NCBI RefSeq assembly: GCF_038237375.1
Contig: NZ_CP151273.1
Location: forward strand, 2,666,001-2,730,000
Origin: Alcaligenes sp. SDU_A2
GTDB lineage: Bacteria; Pseudomonadota; Gammaproteobacteria; Burkholderiales; Burkholderiaceae_B
Reading direction: 5' to 3'
DNA length: 64,000 nt
Under the pieces are notes generated by a model, which was given only the letters and a program-made list of their open reading frames with translations, made no database searches and was not told the DNA's origin. Position numbers and translations under genes: made by a program. Below, one piece after another: positions 22,220 through 30,994 of the stretch; position 1 is the stretch's first letter; each line of letters starts with the position of its first letter.

Positions 22220-24574
22220 ATGACTGAAACGACTGCGCAGACCCTTGCCCGGCAACACGATCAACATCAGATTCTGGCGCTGCTGGCTACCGAACTGAAC
22301 ATCCGCGCCCCCCAGGCTGCCGCCGCGGTGGAATTGCTGGACAACGGGGCCACCGTCCCTTTCATCGCCCGTTACCGCAAGGAAGCCACCGGCGGGCTGG
22401 ACGACAATGTACTGCGCGAACTGGAAGTGCGCCTGATCTATCTGCGTGACATGCAGGCCCGCCGACACGCCATCCTGGAGTCCATCGGACAGCAAGGCAA
22501 GCTCACCCCGGAGTTGGAGCAAGCCATCCTGGCGGCCGATACCAAACAGCGTCTGGAAGACCTGTACACGCCCTACAAGCCTAAACGCCGCACTCGCGCC
22601 CAGATCGCGCGCGAAGCGGGTCTGGAACCACTGGCCGACGCCATTCTGGCAGACCGCAACGCCGATCCGCTTGCGCTGGCCGAACGCTACCTGAACCCCG
22701 AGGCCAAGATCGAGTCGGCCAAGGCCGCGCTGGACGGCGCACGCGACATTCTGGCCGAACGCTTTGCCGAGCAGGCCGACCTGCTGGAGGCCATGCGCGA
22801 CTATCTCTGGAAGGCTGGCCACCTGTACTCGAAAGTGGCCCAAGGCAAAGAACAGGAAGGTGACAAGTTCCGCGACTGGTTCGACTTTAACGAAGCATTG
22901 CGCCAACTGCCTTCGCACCGGGTGCTGGCCCTGCTGCGCGGCCGCCAGCAAGGAGCGCTGGAACTGCGCATCGGGCTGGACCCGGAAGCCGATCAGCTAC
23001 TGCCCCACCCCTGCGTGCTGAAAGTAGCCGAACTGACCGCCATCGGCGCGAGCTTTGCCGCCGACGCCAGCCCGCGCGATCACTGGCTGGCCGAAGTCTG
23101 CCGCTGGACCTGGCGCGTCAAACTGCTGACCGCCTTTGAAACCGAACTGATCGGTCGCCTGCGCGACGATGCCGAACAAGAAGCCACCCGGGTTTTTGCC
23201 GCCAACCTGCGCGATCTGCTATTGGCCGCCCCAGCAGGCCACAAGGCCGTACTAGGCCTGGACCCTGGCATACGCACCGGCGTCAAGGTCGCCGTCATCG
23301 ATTCAACCGGCAAAGTGCTGGACACCGCCACCGTGTACCCCTTCGAGCCGCGCCGCGATCGCGAAGGCAGCCTGCGTACGCTGGCCGCCTTGGCCACGCG
23401 TCACCAGGTCGAACTGGTTGCCATCGGCAATGGCACGGCATCCCGGGAAACGGAAAAGCTGGTCGCCGATCTGCAACAAGCCTTCCCGCAACTGCCCCTG
23501 ACCCGCGTCATCGTGTCCGAAGCCGGGGCCTCGGTCTATTCGGCGTCCGAAGTCGCAGCGCAAGAGTTCCCCGACATGGACGTCAGCCTGCGCGGGGCGG
23601 TATCCATCGCACGCCGTCTGCAAGACCCCCTGGCCGAACTGGTCAAACTCGACCCCAAATCCATCGGCGTAGGCCAATACCAGCACGACGTAAATCAACG
23701 CGAACTGGCCCGCAGCCTGGACGCCGTGGTCGAGGACTGCGTGAATGCCGTAGGCGTGGATGTCAACACCGCCTCTTACGCCCTGCTGGCGCGCGTCTCA
23801 GGCCTGAACAATACGCTGGCCAAGAACATTGTCAGCTGGCGCGACGAGAACGGCGCGTTCCAAAGCCGTCGCCAACTGCGCGAGGTGCCTCGCTTTGGCG
23901 AAAAAGCTTTCGAGCAGGCCGCGGGTTTTCTGCGCATCCCCGGTGCCCAGAATCCGCTGGACGCCTCGGCCGTACACCCGGAAGCCTATCCAGTCGCGGC
24001 CCGCATACTGGAGCGCTTGCAGGCCGATGCCGCCAGCGTCATGGGCCAGGCCGGTTCCCTGAAGGGTCTGTCCCCCTCGGACTTTACCGACGAGCGCTTT
24101 GGCCTGCCTACCGTGCGCGATATTTTTGCAGAAATCGAAAAACCGGGTCGCGACCCGCGCCCTGAATTCAAGACAGCCCAGTTCCAGGAAGGCGTACACT
24201 CCCTAAATGACCTGACCCCCGGCATGGTGCTGGAAGGCGTAGTCACCAATGTGGCCAACTTCGGAGCGTTCGTGGATATCGGCGTACACCAGGACGGTCT
24301 GGTCCATATTTCCGCCCTGTCCGACACCTTTATCAAAGACCCACGCGATGTGGTGCGCGTCGGCCAGACCGTCAAGGTCAAGGTGCAAGAAGTGGACGTG
24401 GCCCGCAAGCGCATCGCCCTGACCATGCGGCTGAACGACGACGCCCCGGCAGGTGGCCGCCGCAGCGATTCAGGCACGCCCCCCGTACGGCGCGGCGGCC
24501 AGCGCCCTGCCAACCCCACCGCTGCGGCCCCGCAAGGTGCCATGGCGGCTGCTTTCAGCAAACTCCGGAGATAA
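22220..24574 (+). CDS. tex: Tex family transcription accessory protein / RNA-binding protein
   Basis: Nucleic-acid-binding protein named for its effect on toxin expression in Bordetella pertussis. The 784 residues show the standard order: N-terminal Tex helical domain (about 20-220, with VPFIARYRKEATGGLDD), YqgF/RuvX-like RNase H fold (about 335-460, LGLDPGIRTGVKVAVID), helix-hairpin-helix repeats (about 500-580, VNTASYALLARVSGLNNTLA) and a C-terminal S1 domain (about 660-730, MVLEGVVTNVANFGAFVDIG). The tail is Gly/Arg-rich. An earlier ATG at 22212 hits a stop at once, fixing the start. The following gene begins 3 nt after its stop. Confidence 0.97.
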   Translation: MTETTAQTLARQHDQHQILALLATELNIRAPQAAAAVELLDNGATVPFIARYRKEATGGLDDNVLRELEVRLIYLRDMQARRHAILESIGQQGKLTPELEQAILAADTKQRLEDLYTPYKPKRRTRAQIAREAGLEPLADAILADRNADPLALAERYLNPEAKIESAKAALDGARDILAERFAEQADLLEAMRDYLWKAGHLYSKVAQGKEQEGDKFRDWFDFNEALRQLPSHRVLALLRGRQQGALELRIGLDPEADQLLPHPCVLKVAELTAIGASFAADASPRDHWLAEVCRWTWRVKLLTAFETELIGRLRDDAEQEATRVFAANLRDLLLAAPAGHKAVLGLDPGIRTGVKVAVIDSTGKVLDTATVYPFEPRRDREGSLRTLAALATRHQVELVAIGNGTASRETEKLVADLQQAFPQLPLTRVIVSEAGASVYSASEVAAQEFPDMDVSLRGAVSIARRLQDPLAELVKLDPKSIGVGQYQHDVNQRELARSLDAVVEDCVNAVGVDVNTASYALLARVSGLNNTLAKNIVSWRDENGAFQSRRQLREVPRFGEKAFEQAAGFLRIPGAQNPLDASAVHPEAYPVAARILERLQADAASVMGQAGSLKGLSPSDFTDERFGLPTVRDIFAEIEKPGRDPRPEFKTAQFQEGVHSLNDLTPGMVLEGVVTNVANFGAFVDIGVHQDGLVHISALSDTFIKDPRDVVRVGQTVKVKVQEVDVARKRIALTMRLNDDAPAGGRRSDSGTPPVRRGGQRPANPTAAAPQGAMAAAFSKLRR

Positions 24575-24577
24575 GCC

Positions 24578-25093
24578 ATGAACCAGACCGAGCACCTTTC
24601 CAGCCTGCAACGCCTGCTCAATCTGCTGACCGGATTCGAGCAGCACGAACAAGACATCCAGGACATCGCCCAATCCATACAAAACGCCTGCGCCAGCCCG
24701 GACGCCATGGGCCAGGCCTATGGCAGCCAGGCCCGCACCCTGATGGAACACGATCCAGAAGGCGCGCTGGTGCTGGCCATCGGCTACGAACTGGACGACT
24801 ATCTGGCCCTGGCCGATACCGTGGACGAGCTGTGGGAAGAAATCCAGGGGGCCTTCGAGGCACGCGACCTGCCCCCGTTCCCCTACGACGACATGCCTTT
24901 TCAGGACGTAGACGGCTTTTTCGAGTGGGCCAACACGCAATTGCTGACCTGCCACCCCGACTACGGTCTGCTCGAATTTGCCCAAAGCTACGACGAGGAA
25001 TTCCAGCTGATTCTGGTCAAGCGCGAACATATCCAGGAAATTCTGAACCTGTGCCAAAAGCTGGGCATCCCTGCCGAACCCTGCTGGAACTAA
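24578..25093 (+). CDS. Conserved hypothetical acidic protein (possibly DUF6630-like)
   Basis: 171-residue soluble, acidic protein without signal peptide or membrane segment. Tandem aromatic/acidic motifs around FPYDDMPFQDVDGFFEWAN (about 100-118) and a C-terminal strand-helix unit EEFQLILVKREHIQEIL suggest a small alpha/beta fold. It resembles the DUF6630 group from memory only. GGAG in the last codons of tex and a 3-nt gap indicate translational coupling with tex. Function unknown. Confidence 0.75.
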   Translation: MNQTEHLSSLQRLLNLLTGFEQHEQDIQDIAQSIQNACASPDAMGQAYGSQARTLMEHDPEGALVLAIGYELDDYLALADTVDELWEEIQGAFEARDLPPFPYDDMPFQDVDGFFEWANTQLLTCHPDYGLLEFAQSYDEEFQLILVKREHIQEILNLCQKLGIPAEPCWN

Positions 25094-25107
25094 GCCGCTC
25101 CTGCGAA

Positions 25108-25141
25108 CAGCAAAAGCTGCGGCATCTTGCGGCTTTTGCTG
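25108..25141 (+). terminator. Hairpin downstream of the tex-linked gene
   Basis: A perfect 10-bp inverted repeat (CAGCAAAAGC with GCTTTTGCTG, 14-nt loop) begins 15 nt after the stop codon at 25093. It lacks a clear U-tract, so it may act in mRNA 3' end protection or factor-dependent termination. Confidence 0.5.
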
Positions 25142-25359
25142 AGCTCGGCACAATCACCGACAGGCTCCTCACGCATCGCCAGACACAACTTGTACGCCAT
25201 ACCCGCACACGTGGGAGCCCTATAAGTCGCCCCCAGTCTTGTTATCAGTGAATCACCCATAGACCAAGGGTTGAGCTCTAGGCCATCAGGGCTTCGCGCC
25301 TTGAGCGACGTCTATAGAAAACCGGTTCGGCAATGAACATCCGCATCCAAACGTAATGC
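25142..25359. other. Intergenic stretch without a supported gene
   Basis: About 220 nt between convergent transcripts. Only short frames without ribosome sites occur. Nothing else is recognised. Confidence 0.4.
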
Positions 25360-25392
25360 AAAAAAATGCCAGCCCACACTCAAGGGCTGGCA
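25360..25392 (-). terminator. Intrinsic terminator of trpS
   Basis: On the minus strand TGCCAGCCC pairs perfectly with GGGCTGGCA around an 8-nt loop and is followed by seven T residues, about 80 nt after the trpS stop. Confidence 0.85.
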
Positions 25393-25428
25393 AGAGGATT
25401 TTACGCAAGGGTTTGTCAGCAGTCTGAC

Positions 25429-25451
25429 ATGCCTGCGATGCAGGCATTTTT
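25429..25451 (+). terminator. Intrinsic terminator facing trpS
   Basis: ATGCCTGC and GCAGGCAT form an 8-bp stem with a GAT loop followed by five T residues on the plus strand. It would stop plus-strand readthrough from the tex side before it enters the convergent trpS. Confidence 0.75.
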
Positions 25452-25470
25452 ATGTACGACAAAGCCGCGT

Positions 25471-26796
25471 TTATTCGTCGCGGAAAGTGGCCAGCGCCAG
25501 CTCAAGGGCTTGACGATCGCTTGTGTCCAGTTCGGCCACACGCTGATCCTGCCATAGCACGAACAAACGACCGTCCTGTTCGCTCAGCACTTCAGCCGGT
25601 GCCGCGCTTTGCAAGGCCTTGATCACTGCTCCAGCCTGTTTCGGATCGGCGTAGGAGCAAGACAGGAACAATTCCTGACCGTCCGCATCCATCAAGCGGA
25701 AACGGAACGTGCCATCACTGTCCCGAAAGTTCACAAAACGAGCCTTGCGGGCCTTGGCATCCGGTGCGGTGCCTGTCGCCGTCAAAGGATCGCGCAACCC
25801 AACCGCCGCTTTAAGCTCGTGAATAAACGGCGTTGCGTACGAACGTGCTTTACGGGCACCGACTTGCAGCAGCTCTTCGATATCCTGCGGACGGGCCATC
25901 AGGGATTCGTAGCGCTCCCGCATAGGAGCAATCAGATTCTCCAACTGTTCGTACAGGGCCTGCTTGGCTTCGCCCCAGCCCAGACCATCGAGCAACTGTT
26001 GACGGAAGGCCTGGCTCTGTTCGCGCGTAGAAAAAGCCTGGTACAAGGCCATCAAGTGCGAATCGTCGGGGTTCTTGGCTTCGCCCGGCCCCTTGGAATC
26101 AGTCACGATGCGGGCAATGGCCGACTTGAGCGCCTTCTGGCCACCCTCGAACAACGGGATGGTATTGTCGTAGCTCTTGGACATTTTGCGACCGTCCAGA
26201 CCGGGCAGCAAGGCGACATCTTCCTCGACCTGCACTTGTGGCAACACGAAGATATCCCGGCCACGCCCGTACTGGTGATTGAAACTCTTGGCAATATCGC
26301 GCGCCATCTCCAGATGCTGCACCTGATCGCGGCCCACAGGCACTTTGTGCGCATTGAACATCAGAATGTCCGCCGCCATCAATACCGGGTAGCTGAACAG
26401 CCCCATCGTAACGCCATCGTCCGGCTCCACACCGCTTTGCTCGTTCTTATCGACCGAGGCCTTGTAGGCATGGGCGCGATTCATCAAGCCCTTGCCGGTC
26501 ACGCAGCTGAGCATCCACGCCAGTTCGGGAATCTCCGGAATATCGGACTGGCGATAAAACGTCACTTTGTTGACATCCAGACCGCAAGCGATCCAGGTGG
26601 CGGCAATGGCGCGGCGGGACACAGCCACACGCTCGGGATCATCGCATTTGATCAAGGCATGATAGTCCGCCATGAAAAAAAAGGCGTCGACGTCGGACTG
26701 CTGACTGGTCCGGATAGCCGGGCGGATGGCACCGGCGTAATTGCCCAGATGCGGGATTCCGGTCGTGGTCACGCCGGTCAATACTCTAATCGTCAT
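25471..26796 (-). CDS. trpS: Tryptophanyl-tRNA synthetase with C-terminal extension
   Basis: Class Ic synthetase that charges tRNA-Trp. The HIGH-like motif [12 protein letters not shown] (about 11-22), the KMSKS loop [10 protein letters not shown] (near 203) and the [18 protein letters not shown] segment (around 150) are intact. At 441 residues it is about 100 longer than the common ~335-residue enzymes. The extra C-terminal ~90 residues ([19 protein letters not shown] and following) resemble the small YegP/DUF1508 fold, a feature I associate with betaproteobacterial TrpRS but cannot check here. zapE lies 34 nt upstream on the same strand. Confidence 0.94.
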   Translation of the reverse strand: MTIRVLTGVTTTGIPHLGNYAGAIRPAIRTSQQSDVDAFFFMADYHALIKCDDPERVAVSRRAIAATWIACGLDVNKVTFYRQSDIPEIPELAWMLSCVTGKGLMNRAHAYKASVDKNEQSGVEPDDGVTMGLFSYPVLMAADILMFNAHKVPVGRDQVQHLEMARDIAKSFNHQYGRGRDIFVLPQVQVEEDVALLPGLDGRKMSKSYDNTIPLFEGGQKALKSAIARIVTDSKGPGEAKNPDDSHLMALYQAFSTREQSQAFRQQLLDGLGWGEAKQALYEQLENLIAPMRERYESLMARPQDIEELLQVGARKARSYATPFIHELKAAVGLRDPLTATGTAPDAKARKARFVNFRDSDGTFRFRLMDADGQELFLSCSYADPKQAGAVIKALQSAAPAEVLSEQDGRLFVLWQDQRVAELDTSDRQALELALATFRDE

Positions 26797-26830
26797 GATA
26801 GGAATTGCACTCGAAAAACAGGTGTAAGGA

Positions 26831-27922
26831 TTAAAGCGTTACCGTCTGGCGTCGCTCGGACTCCAGATACTCGCGCGACTGCATCTCCAGCAGACGCGAG
26901 ACGGTGCGATGAAATTCGTTGGCCATGGGACCGTCTACATACAGCTCCTCGGCCGGCACGGCGGCAGACATGATGAACTTGACCTTGTGGTCGTAGAACA
27001 CATCCACCAGCCAGGTAAAACGACGTGCCGCCGATGCGTCGCGTGCCGTCATGCGCGGAACATCGGACAGAATCACGGTCTGAAAGCGCGTCGCCAATTC
27101 CAGATAATCGTTCTGCGAACGGGCGCTCTCGCACAAGGTCTTGAAGTCGAACCAGACCGCCGAGCCGGACAAGGCCACGGCGCGCACCTGGCGGTTTTCC
27201 ACGGTCAGGACGGGGTCCACGGGTGCCGTGTCGGACAAGGACGAAAAAATGGCGTGCAGCTGGCCAGCGGTTTCCTCGTTCAGCGGCGTAAGGTACGTAT
27301 GCACCTGCTCCAAAGCGCGACGCCGGTAATCCACGCCGGTATCCACATTCATGATGTCCATATTCTTTTGCAACAAGGCAATCGCCGGCAAGATGCGGTC
27401 GCGGTGCAAGCCATCCGGATACAGCGTGGAAGGCTCGTAATTGGAGGTCATGACAAAGGATGTGCCGCGCTCGAACAAGCCCAGCAGCAACTTGTACAGA
27501 ATCATGGCGTCGGCCACGTCGGACACGTGAAACTCGTCAAAACAGATCAAGCGGTAACGCTTGGCGATGCGTTTGGCCACTTCGTCCAGCGGATCGGCCA
27601 TGCCTTTGACCTGGTCCAGTTCCTTGTGCACGCCGCGCATGAATTCATGAAAATGGATACGCGTCTTGCGCTTGAGCGGCACGGTCAGGTAGAAAGCATC
27701 CATCAGGAAGCTCTTGCCGCGCCCGACGCCGCCCCACAGGTACACGCCACGCGGGATAGCCGGTCGCGACAACAAACGCCGCAAGGCGCTAGAGCGCGCC
27801 TGACGATAGGCGACCCAGTCGTCGTAAAAGCCCTGCAGACGCTCGATGGCGGCTTGCTGCGCGCTATCGGCACGGTAGCCTTTTTCGGCCAGGGCGTGAT
27901 GGTAATACTCTCGAACGTTCAT
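26831..27922 (-). CDS. zapE: Cell division protein ZapE (AFG1-like ATPase)
   Basis: P-loop ATPase of the AFG1 family that associates with the Z-ring and destabilises FtsZ polymers under stress. ATG 27922 ([13 protein letters not shown]) gives 363 residues, matching the family. Walker A is GGVGRGKS (near 62-69), Walker [18 protein letters not shown] (near 130), and the conserved [16 protein letters not shown] sensor follows. The longer upstream frame begins in lpdA-downstream sequence and has no family similarity. Location downstream of odhA-odhB-lpdA is the arrangement I know from Bordetella and Burkholderia. Confidence 0.93.
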   Translation of the reverse strand: MNVREYYHHALAEKGYRADSAQQAAIERLQGFYDDWVAYRQARSSALRRLLSRPAIPRGVYLWGGVGRGKSFLMDAFYLTVPLKRKTRIHFHEFMRGVHKELDQVKGMADPLDEVAKRIAKRYRLICFDEFHVSDVADAMILYKLLLGLFERGTSFVMTSNYEPSTLYPDGLHRDRILPAIALLQKNMDIMNVDTGVDYRRRALEQVHTYLTPLNEETAGQLHAIFSSLSDTAPVDPVLTVENRQVRAVALSGSAVWFDFKTLCESARSQNDYLELATRFQTVILSDVPRMTARDASAARRFTWLVDVFYDHKVKFIMSAAVPAEELYVDGPMANEFHRTVSRLLEMQSREYLESERRQTVTL

Positions 27923-28032
27923 GACACCTGCTGGTAAATCAGTTTTGCCTGAGGAGTTGCCCGACCATATGTCGAGCCCCTCGCTACGCCTTACGCTTCC
28001 CCAAGGGGAGCCCGGGATGCAGCCCGACAACA

Positions 28033-28060
28033 AAAAGGGCGAGCCTGTGCCCGCCCTTTT
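28033..28060 (-). terminator. Intrinsic terminator of lpdA
   Basis: On the minus strand a 9-bp GC-rich stem (AAAAGGGCG with CGCCCTTTT) is followed by a T-rich tract, about 25 nt beyond the lpdA stop. It separates the odh operon from zapE. Confidence 0.8.
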
Positions 28061-28082
28061 CAAGTAACACCCTGAAAGTCTA

Positions 28083-29510
28083 TCAGAAGTTCAGAGCGCG
28101 CTTATCAACAGCCAGAGCGGCTTCTTTCATGGCTTCGGACAGTGTCGGGTGCGCATGGCAAATACGGGCGATGTCCTCGGCCGCGCCACGGAATTCCATG
28201 ATGGCCACCGCTTCGGCCACCAGCTCGGAGGCCACGGGACCGACGATGTGTACGCCCAGGACTTCGTCAGTCTTGGCATCGGCCAGCACCTTGACGAACC
28301 CGGTGGTGTCACCCAGAGCGCGGGCGCGGCCGTTGGCCAGGAAGGGGAAACTGCCTGCACGGTAGGCACGGCCATCGGTCTTGAGTTGCTGTTCGGTCTT
28401 GCCCACCCAGGCGATTTCGGGCGAGGTGTAGATGACCCAAGGCACGGTGTCGAAATTGACGTGCGGCTGCTGACCGGCCAGGCGTTCGGCCACGGCCACG
28501 CCTTCTTCTTCGGCCTTGTGGGCCAGCATGGGGCCTCGCACCACATCGCCCACCGCCCAGATGCCGGGCAGGCTGGTGGCGCAATCGTCGTCCACCACCA
28601 CAAAGCCACGCTCGTCCAGTTTCAGACCAATGGTTTCGGCACCCAGACCGGCGGTGTTGGGCACACGACCGATGGACACGATCAGCTTGTCGGCTTCCAG
28701 CTTATGCTCCGCACCAGCAGCGTCCACGTAGTTGATGGTGACTTGCTTGGCGGTCTTCTTGATTTCGCCTACTTTCACGCCCACATTGATCTTCAGGCCT
28801 TGCTTGGTCAGAGACTTCAGGGCTTCCTTGGCCACGTCGCGATCCACGGCAGACAGGAACTCGGGCGCGCCTTCCAGAATGGTCACTTCGGCGCCCAGAC
28901 GGCGCCACACGCTGCCCAGTTCCAGGCCGATGACGCCGGCACCGATAACGGCCAGCTTCTTGGGCACCTTGGGCAGACGCAGCGCGCCGTCGTTGGACAG
29001 AATTTGCTCTTCGTCGAACTCGGCACCCGGCAAGGCGCGCGCCGAACTACCGGTAGCGATGATGACGTTCTTGGCAACCAGCTCCTCGGCATTGGCACCG
29101 GCCACATTCACCGACCAGCCGCCGTCCACCTTGGCACCGAACGAAGCCGTGCCGTGGAAGAAGTTGACCTTGTTCTTTTTGAACAGGTACAGAATGCCTT
29201 CATTGTTCTGCTTGACCACGGTGTCCTTGCGGCCCAGCAACTTGTCCAGATTCAGGGACACGCCCTTGACATCCACGCCGTGGTCGGCCAGGTGCAGGTT
29301 GGCATGTTCAAAGTGTTCGGAGGACTGCAGCAAAGCCTTGGAAGGAATGCAACCGACGTTGGTGCAGGTGCCGCCAGGAGCCGCTTTGCCGTCTGCAGTG
29401 GACCATGCGTCTACGCAAGCCACGCTCATGCCCAATTGAGCGGCGCGGATAGCTGCTATGTAACCGCCGGGGCCGGCACCGATAACTACGACATCAAACT
29501 GTTTAGCCAT
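28083..29510 (-). CDS. lpdA: Dihydrolipoamide dehydrogenase (E3 of 2-oxoglutarate dehydrogenase)
   Basis: FAD enzyme that reoxidises the lipoyl group of the E2 component with NAD+. ATG 29510 ([13 protein letters not shown]) gives 475 residues. The FAD loop GAGPGG (11-16), redox-active GGTCTNVGC pair (Cys49, Cys54), NAD-binding [14 protein letters not shown] and the C-terminal [10 protein letters not shown] base are all present. It lies 241 nt after odhB; a strong hairpin at 29701-29733 sits in that gap. Confidence 0.96.
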   Translation of the reverse strand: MAKQFDVVVIGAGPGGYIAAIRAAQLGMSVACVDAWSTADGKAAPGGTCTNVGCIPSKALLQSSEHFEHANLHLADHGVDVKGVSLNLDKLLGRKDTVVKQNNEGILYLFKKNKVNFFHGTASFGAKVDGGWSVNVAGANAEELVAKNVIIATGSSARALPGAEFDEEQILSNDGALRLPKVPKKLAVIGAGVIGLELGSVWRRLGAEVTILEGAPEFLSAVDRDVAKEALKSLTKQGLKINVGVKVGEIKKTAKQVTINYVDAAGAEHKLEADKLIVSIGRVPNTAGLGAETIGLKLDERGFVVVDDDCATSLPGIWAVGDVVRGPMLAHKAEEEGVAVAERLAGQQPHVNFDTVPWVIYTSPEIAWVGKTEQQLKTDGRAYRAGSFPFLANGRARALGDTTGFVKVLADAKTDEVLGVHIVGPVASELVAEAVAIMEFRGAAEDIARICHAHPTLSEAMKEAALAVDKRALNF

Positions 29511-29700
29511 GAGAATTCCATAAGAGACAAACACATCCGGGACCGCCTTCAGTCAGGCGGGAAAGCATCGGGCCGGTCGGTCCGGCCCCCCATCGTGCTT
29601 TGTAAATAAAGTCGGCCAAGGCTCGGAATCAAGCACTTGGCCGTAAAAATGTTCCTACGCAACGCAGCAATGAACCTGCCTGCCGTCCCCCGAAAGGGCT

Positions 29701-29733
29701 CTTGTCATCGCCGGGGCAGCCCGGCGGGACAAG
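29701..29733 (-). repeat. Stem-loop between odhB and lpdA
   Basis: CTTGTC and GACAAG enclose a second stem CGCCGGG/CCCGGCG, so nearly the whole 33 nt folds. No U-tract follows on the minus strand. It looks like an intercistronic mRNA element, possibly a 3' stabiliser or partial terminator that lowers lpdA expression relative to odhAB. That role is inferred. The rest of the 241-nt gap holds no gene. Confidence 0.5.
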
Positions 29734-29751
29734 ACGTAGGTTACAGCGTGC

Positions 29752-30960
29752 TTAGACGTTCAACAGCAGGCGCTGAGGATCTTCCAGCGCTTCCTTCATG
29801 GCCACCAGACCCAGAACGGCTTCGCGGCCGTCGATGATGCGGTGGTCGTAGGACATGGCCAGGTAGTTCATCGGACGGATGACGATCTGACCGTTTTCCA
29901 CGACAGCGCGGTCCTTGGTGGCGTGAATGCCCAGGATAGCCGACTGCGGAGGGTTGATGATGGGGGTGGACAGCATGGAACCGAACACACCGCCGTTGGA
30001 GATCGAGAAAGTGCCGCCTGTCATTTCTTCCAGAGTCAGCTTGCCGTCGCGGGCGCGCACGCCGAAGTCGGCGATCTGCTGCTCGATTTCGGCAATCGAC
30101 ATCTGGTCGGCATTGCGCAGGATAGGCACTACCAGGCCACGCGGGCTGCCAACGGCCACGCCGATGTCAAAGTAACCGTGGTAGATGATGTCCTTGCCAT
30201 CGACCGAAGCGTTCAGCACAGGGTACTTTTTCAGGGCGGCCACAGCGGCCTTCACGAAAAAGGACATGAAGCCCAGCTTGACGCCGTGCTCTTTCTCGAA
30301 CTGATCCTTGTACTTCTTGCGCAGATCCATGACGGCCTGCATGTTCACCTCGTTGAAGGTGGTCAGGATAGCGTTTTCGGACTGCGACTGCAGCAGACGC
30401 TCGGCCACGCGGGCGCGCAGACGGCTCATGGGCACGCGCTGTTCGGGGCGGCCGTCCAGCGACAGGGTGGGCGGTGCCACGGGAGCGGCGGCAGGCTTGC
30501 TGGCGGCAGGTGCGTTGGCTTGCAGGGCATCGCCTTTGGTGATGCGACCACCACGACCAGAGCCTTCAACGGCGCTGGCGTCCACGCCTTTCTCGGCCAG
30601 GATCTTGGCAGCGGCGGGCGAGGCCACGGAAGACACCGATGCGGCAGGAGCGGCAGCGGCTGGAGCTGGCTCGGCAGCCGGAGCGGCAGCAGCGGCGGGC
30701 GCAGCGGCACTGGCCTTGGCGGCCGAGTCGATGCGGGCCAGGATCTCGCCGGAGGTGACGGTGCTGCCGTTGGCCTTGACGATTTCGCTGAGCACGCCCG
30801 AAGCGGGAGCCGGCACTTCCAGCACGACTTTGTCGGTTTCGACTTCGATCAGGATCTCATCGGCCTGGACCATTTCGCCAGGCTGCTTCTTCCACTCGAG
30901 CAGGGTGGCTTCGGAGATGGACTCGGAGAGTTGGGGAACCAGAACGTCGGTAATTGCCAT
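29752..30960 (-). CDS. odhB: Dihydrolipoyllysine-residue succinyltransferase (E2 of 2-oxoglutarate dehydrogenase)
   Basis: Transfers succinyl from lipoyl to CoA. The 402 residues begin with a lipoyl domain whose DKVVLEV turn carries the lipoylated Lys44; an Ala/Pro-rich linker (about 82-112) leads to a peripheral subunit-binding domain (about 115-150, [23 protein letters not shown] in pieces), a second short linker and the catalytic domain (about 175-400) with [13 protein letters not shown] near 370-380. It begins 34 nt after odhA. sucB is the synonym. Confidence 0.96.
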   Translation of the reverse strand: MAITDVLVPQLSESISEATLLEWKKQPGEMVQADEILIEVETDKVVLEVPAPASGVLSEIVKANGSTVTSGEILARIDSAAKASAAAPAAAAAPAAEPAPAAAAPAASVSSVASPAAAKILAEKGVDASAVEGSGRGGRITKGDALQANAPAASKPAAAPVAPPTLSLDGRPEQRVPMSRLRARVAERLLQSQSENAILTTFNEVNMQAVMDLRKKYKDQFEKEHGVKLGFMSFFVKAAVAALKKYPVLNASVDGKDIIYHGYFDIGVAVGSPRGLVVPILRNADQMSIAEIEQQIADFGVRARDGKLTLEEMTGGTFSISNGGVFGSMLSTPIINPPQSAILGIHATKDRAVVENGQIVIRPMNYLAMSYDHRIIDGREAVLGLVAMKEALEDPQRLLLNV

Positions 30961-30994
30961 GATTGTATTTTCCGTATTTAAAAATTTGGGGTGC

